Source: Stenotrophomonas mori
GTDB lineage: Bacteria > Pseudomonadota > Gammaproteobacteria > Xanthomonadales > Xanthomonadaceae
Reading direction: 5' to 3'
DNA length: 64,000 nt
Assembly: GCF_023556335.1 (NCBI RefSeq)
Contig: NZ_JAIKTS010000004.1
Coordinates: 192,752 to 256,751 of the forward strand
In this document: in pieces, positions 63,717-64,000 of the stretch
Layout of the letters: each line of letters begins with the position of its first letter
Numbering within the stretch: position 1 is the stretch's first letter
Program-made: the position numbers and the translations under genes
The notes under the pieces: model-generated
Databases searched by the model: none
What the model was told of the DNA's origin: nothing
What the model saw: only the letters and a program-made list of their open reading frames with translations

Positions 63717-64000
63717 GCGAGAGCCTCCTGTTGCTGCAGCAGCTGCTGCACGTCGTCCAGCGTGGGCATGGCGGCGAACGCGCCCTTGCGGGTGACCGCC
63801 AGGGCGCCGACCGCCGCGGCGAACCGCAGGGTGGCGGTAACCGCGCCGTGGTCGCGGCAGAACGCCGCGAACGCGGCCCCGGTGCCACCGCGTTCGGCCA
63901 GGCCGTAGAGCACGCCGCCGACGAAGGCGTCGCCGGCCGCGGTGGTGTCCACGGTCGGCACACGGAAGCTGGGCACCTCGCCGTGGGCGTCGCGGGTATG
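63713..64000 (-). CDS. PfkB-family sugar kinase (N-terminus beyond window)
   Basis: The C-terminal 95 residues of a ribokinase/fructokinase-type kinase. The PfkB signature DTTAAGDAFVGGVLYGL is present, with the catalytic Asp of the AAGD motif (normally GAGD). The start is beyond the right edge. It overlaps the AGE-family gene by four bases, so the kinase is the upstream member of the operon and may phosphorylate fructose produced by that isomerase (inference). Confidence 0.85.
   Translation of the reverse strand, partial: HTRDAHGEVPSFRVPTVDTTAAGDAFVGGVLYGLAERGGTGAAFAAFCRDHGAVTATLRFAAAVGALAVTRKGAFAAMPTLDDVQQLLQQQEALA

Overview
The window is high-GC (roughly 70 %) chromosomal DNA of a gammaproteobacterium, most probably of the family Xanthomonadaceae (Xanthomonas / Stenotrophomonas / Pseudoxanthomonas / Lysobacter group). 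The basis is the gene neighbourhoods (rpoD followed by a CAU tRNA; def-fmt-rsmB divergent from a LysM gene, dprA, smg, topA, tsaC), the combination of homogentisate catabolism, a branched-chain-type 2-oxoacid dehydrogenase and a mannosidase locus, and GTAG-headed palindromic repeats like those of Stenotrophomonas. The species cannot be named from sequence alone. There are no insertion sequences, phage genes or CRISPR arrays. Nearly all of the window is chromosomal housekeeping and metabolism.

Layout, left to right. 1-4.7 kb: rpe (cut by the left edge), a small DjlA-like J-protein, purC, an Mpo1/DUF962 membrane protein, two GTAG repeats, an NAD-dependent epimerase and a tandem universal stress protein. 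4.8-10.7 kb: a seven-domain Mrp cation/proton antiporter operon (mrpAB fused, then C, D, E, F, G), every junction overlapping. 10.8-14.9 kb: an orphan protein, then tyrosine catabolism (hppD to hmgA, interrupted by a DUF559 cassette with inverted repeats) and a divergent MarR regulator with a palindromic operator inside the hppD promoter. 14.9-18.1 kb: thioredoxin-like lipoprotein, POT peptide transporter, tryptophan 2,3-dioxygenase. 18.4-22.2 kb: E1alpha, E1beta and E2 of a 2-oxoacid dehydrogenase, ending in a strong terminator. 22.5-30.5 kb: SDR, tRNA-CAU, rpoD, dtd, LpxL-like acyltransferase, RibA-like protein and a YdbS/YdbT pair. 30.5-37.8 kb: a surface polysaccharide/LPS cluster (CDP-glycerol-type transferase, WaaE-like GT2, UDP-glucuronate decarboxylase, GT2, WaaL-type ligase, GT2, GT4). 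37.9-48.4 kb: rsmB-fmt-def against LysM-dprA-smg-RDD-topA-tsaC. 48.5-55.4 kb: DUF4124 protein, SDR, sppA, MATE exporter, DUF3106 protein and a membrane-anchored sigma-like protein. 55.4-58.0 kb: an AT-rich island with two inverted consensus DnaA boxes, then priA. 58.2-64 kb: GH47 mannosidase, GH2 beta-mannosidase, AGE-family epimerase and a PfkB kinase (cut by the right edge), a mannose-rich glycan utilisation operon.

The least conventional items are: (i) a protein that looks like a degenerate ECF sigma factor fused to a membrane anchor, paired with DUF3106; (ii) the DnaA-box cluster before priA; (iii) the DUF559 cassette inside the hppD-hmgA unit; and (iv) a recurring promoter pattern (TANNNT 6-7 nt before an ATG with no Shine-Dalgarno) suggesting leaderless mRNAs for several genes. 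All functional calls are from motif reading and family knowledge; no database search was possible.
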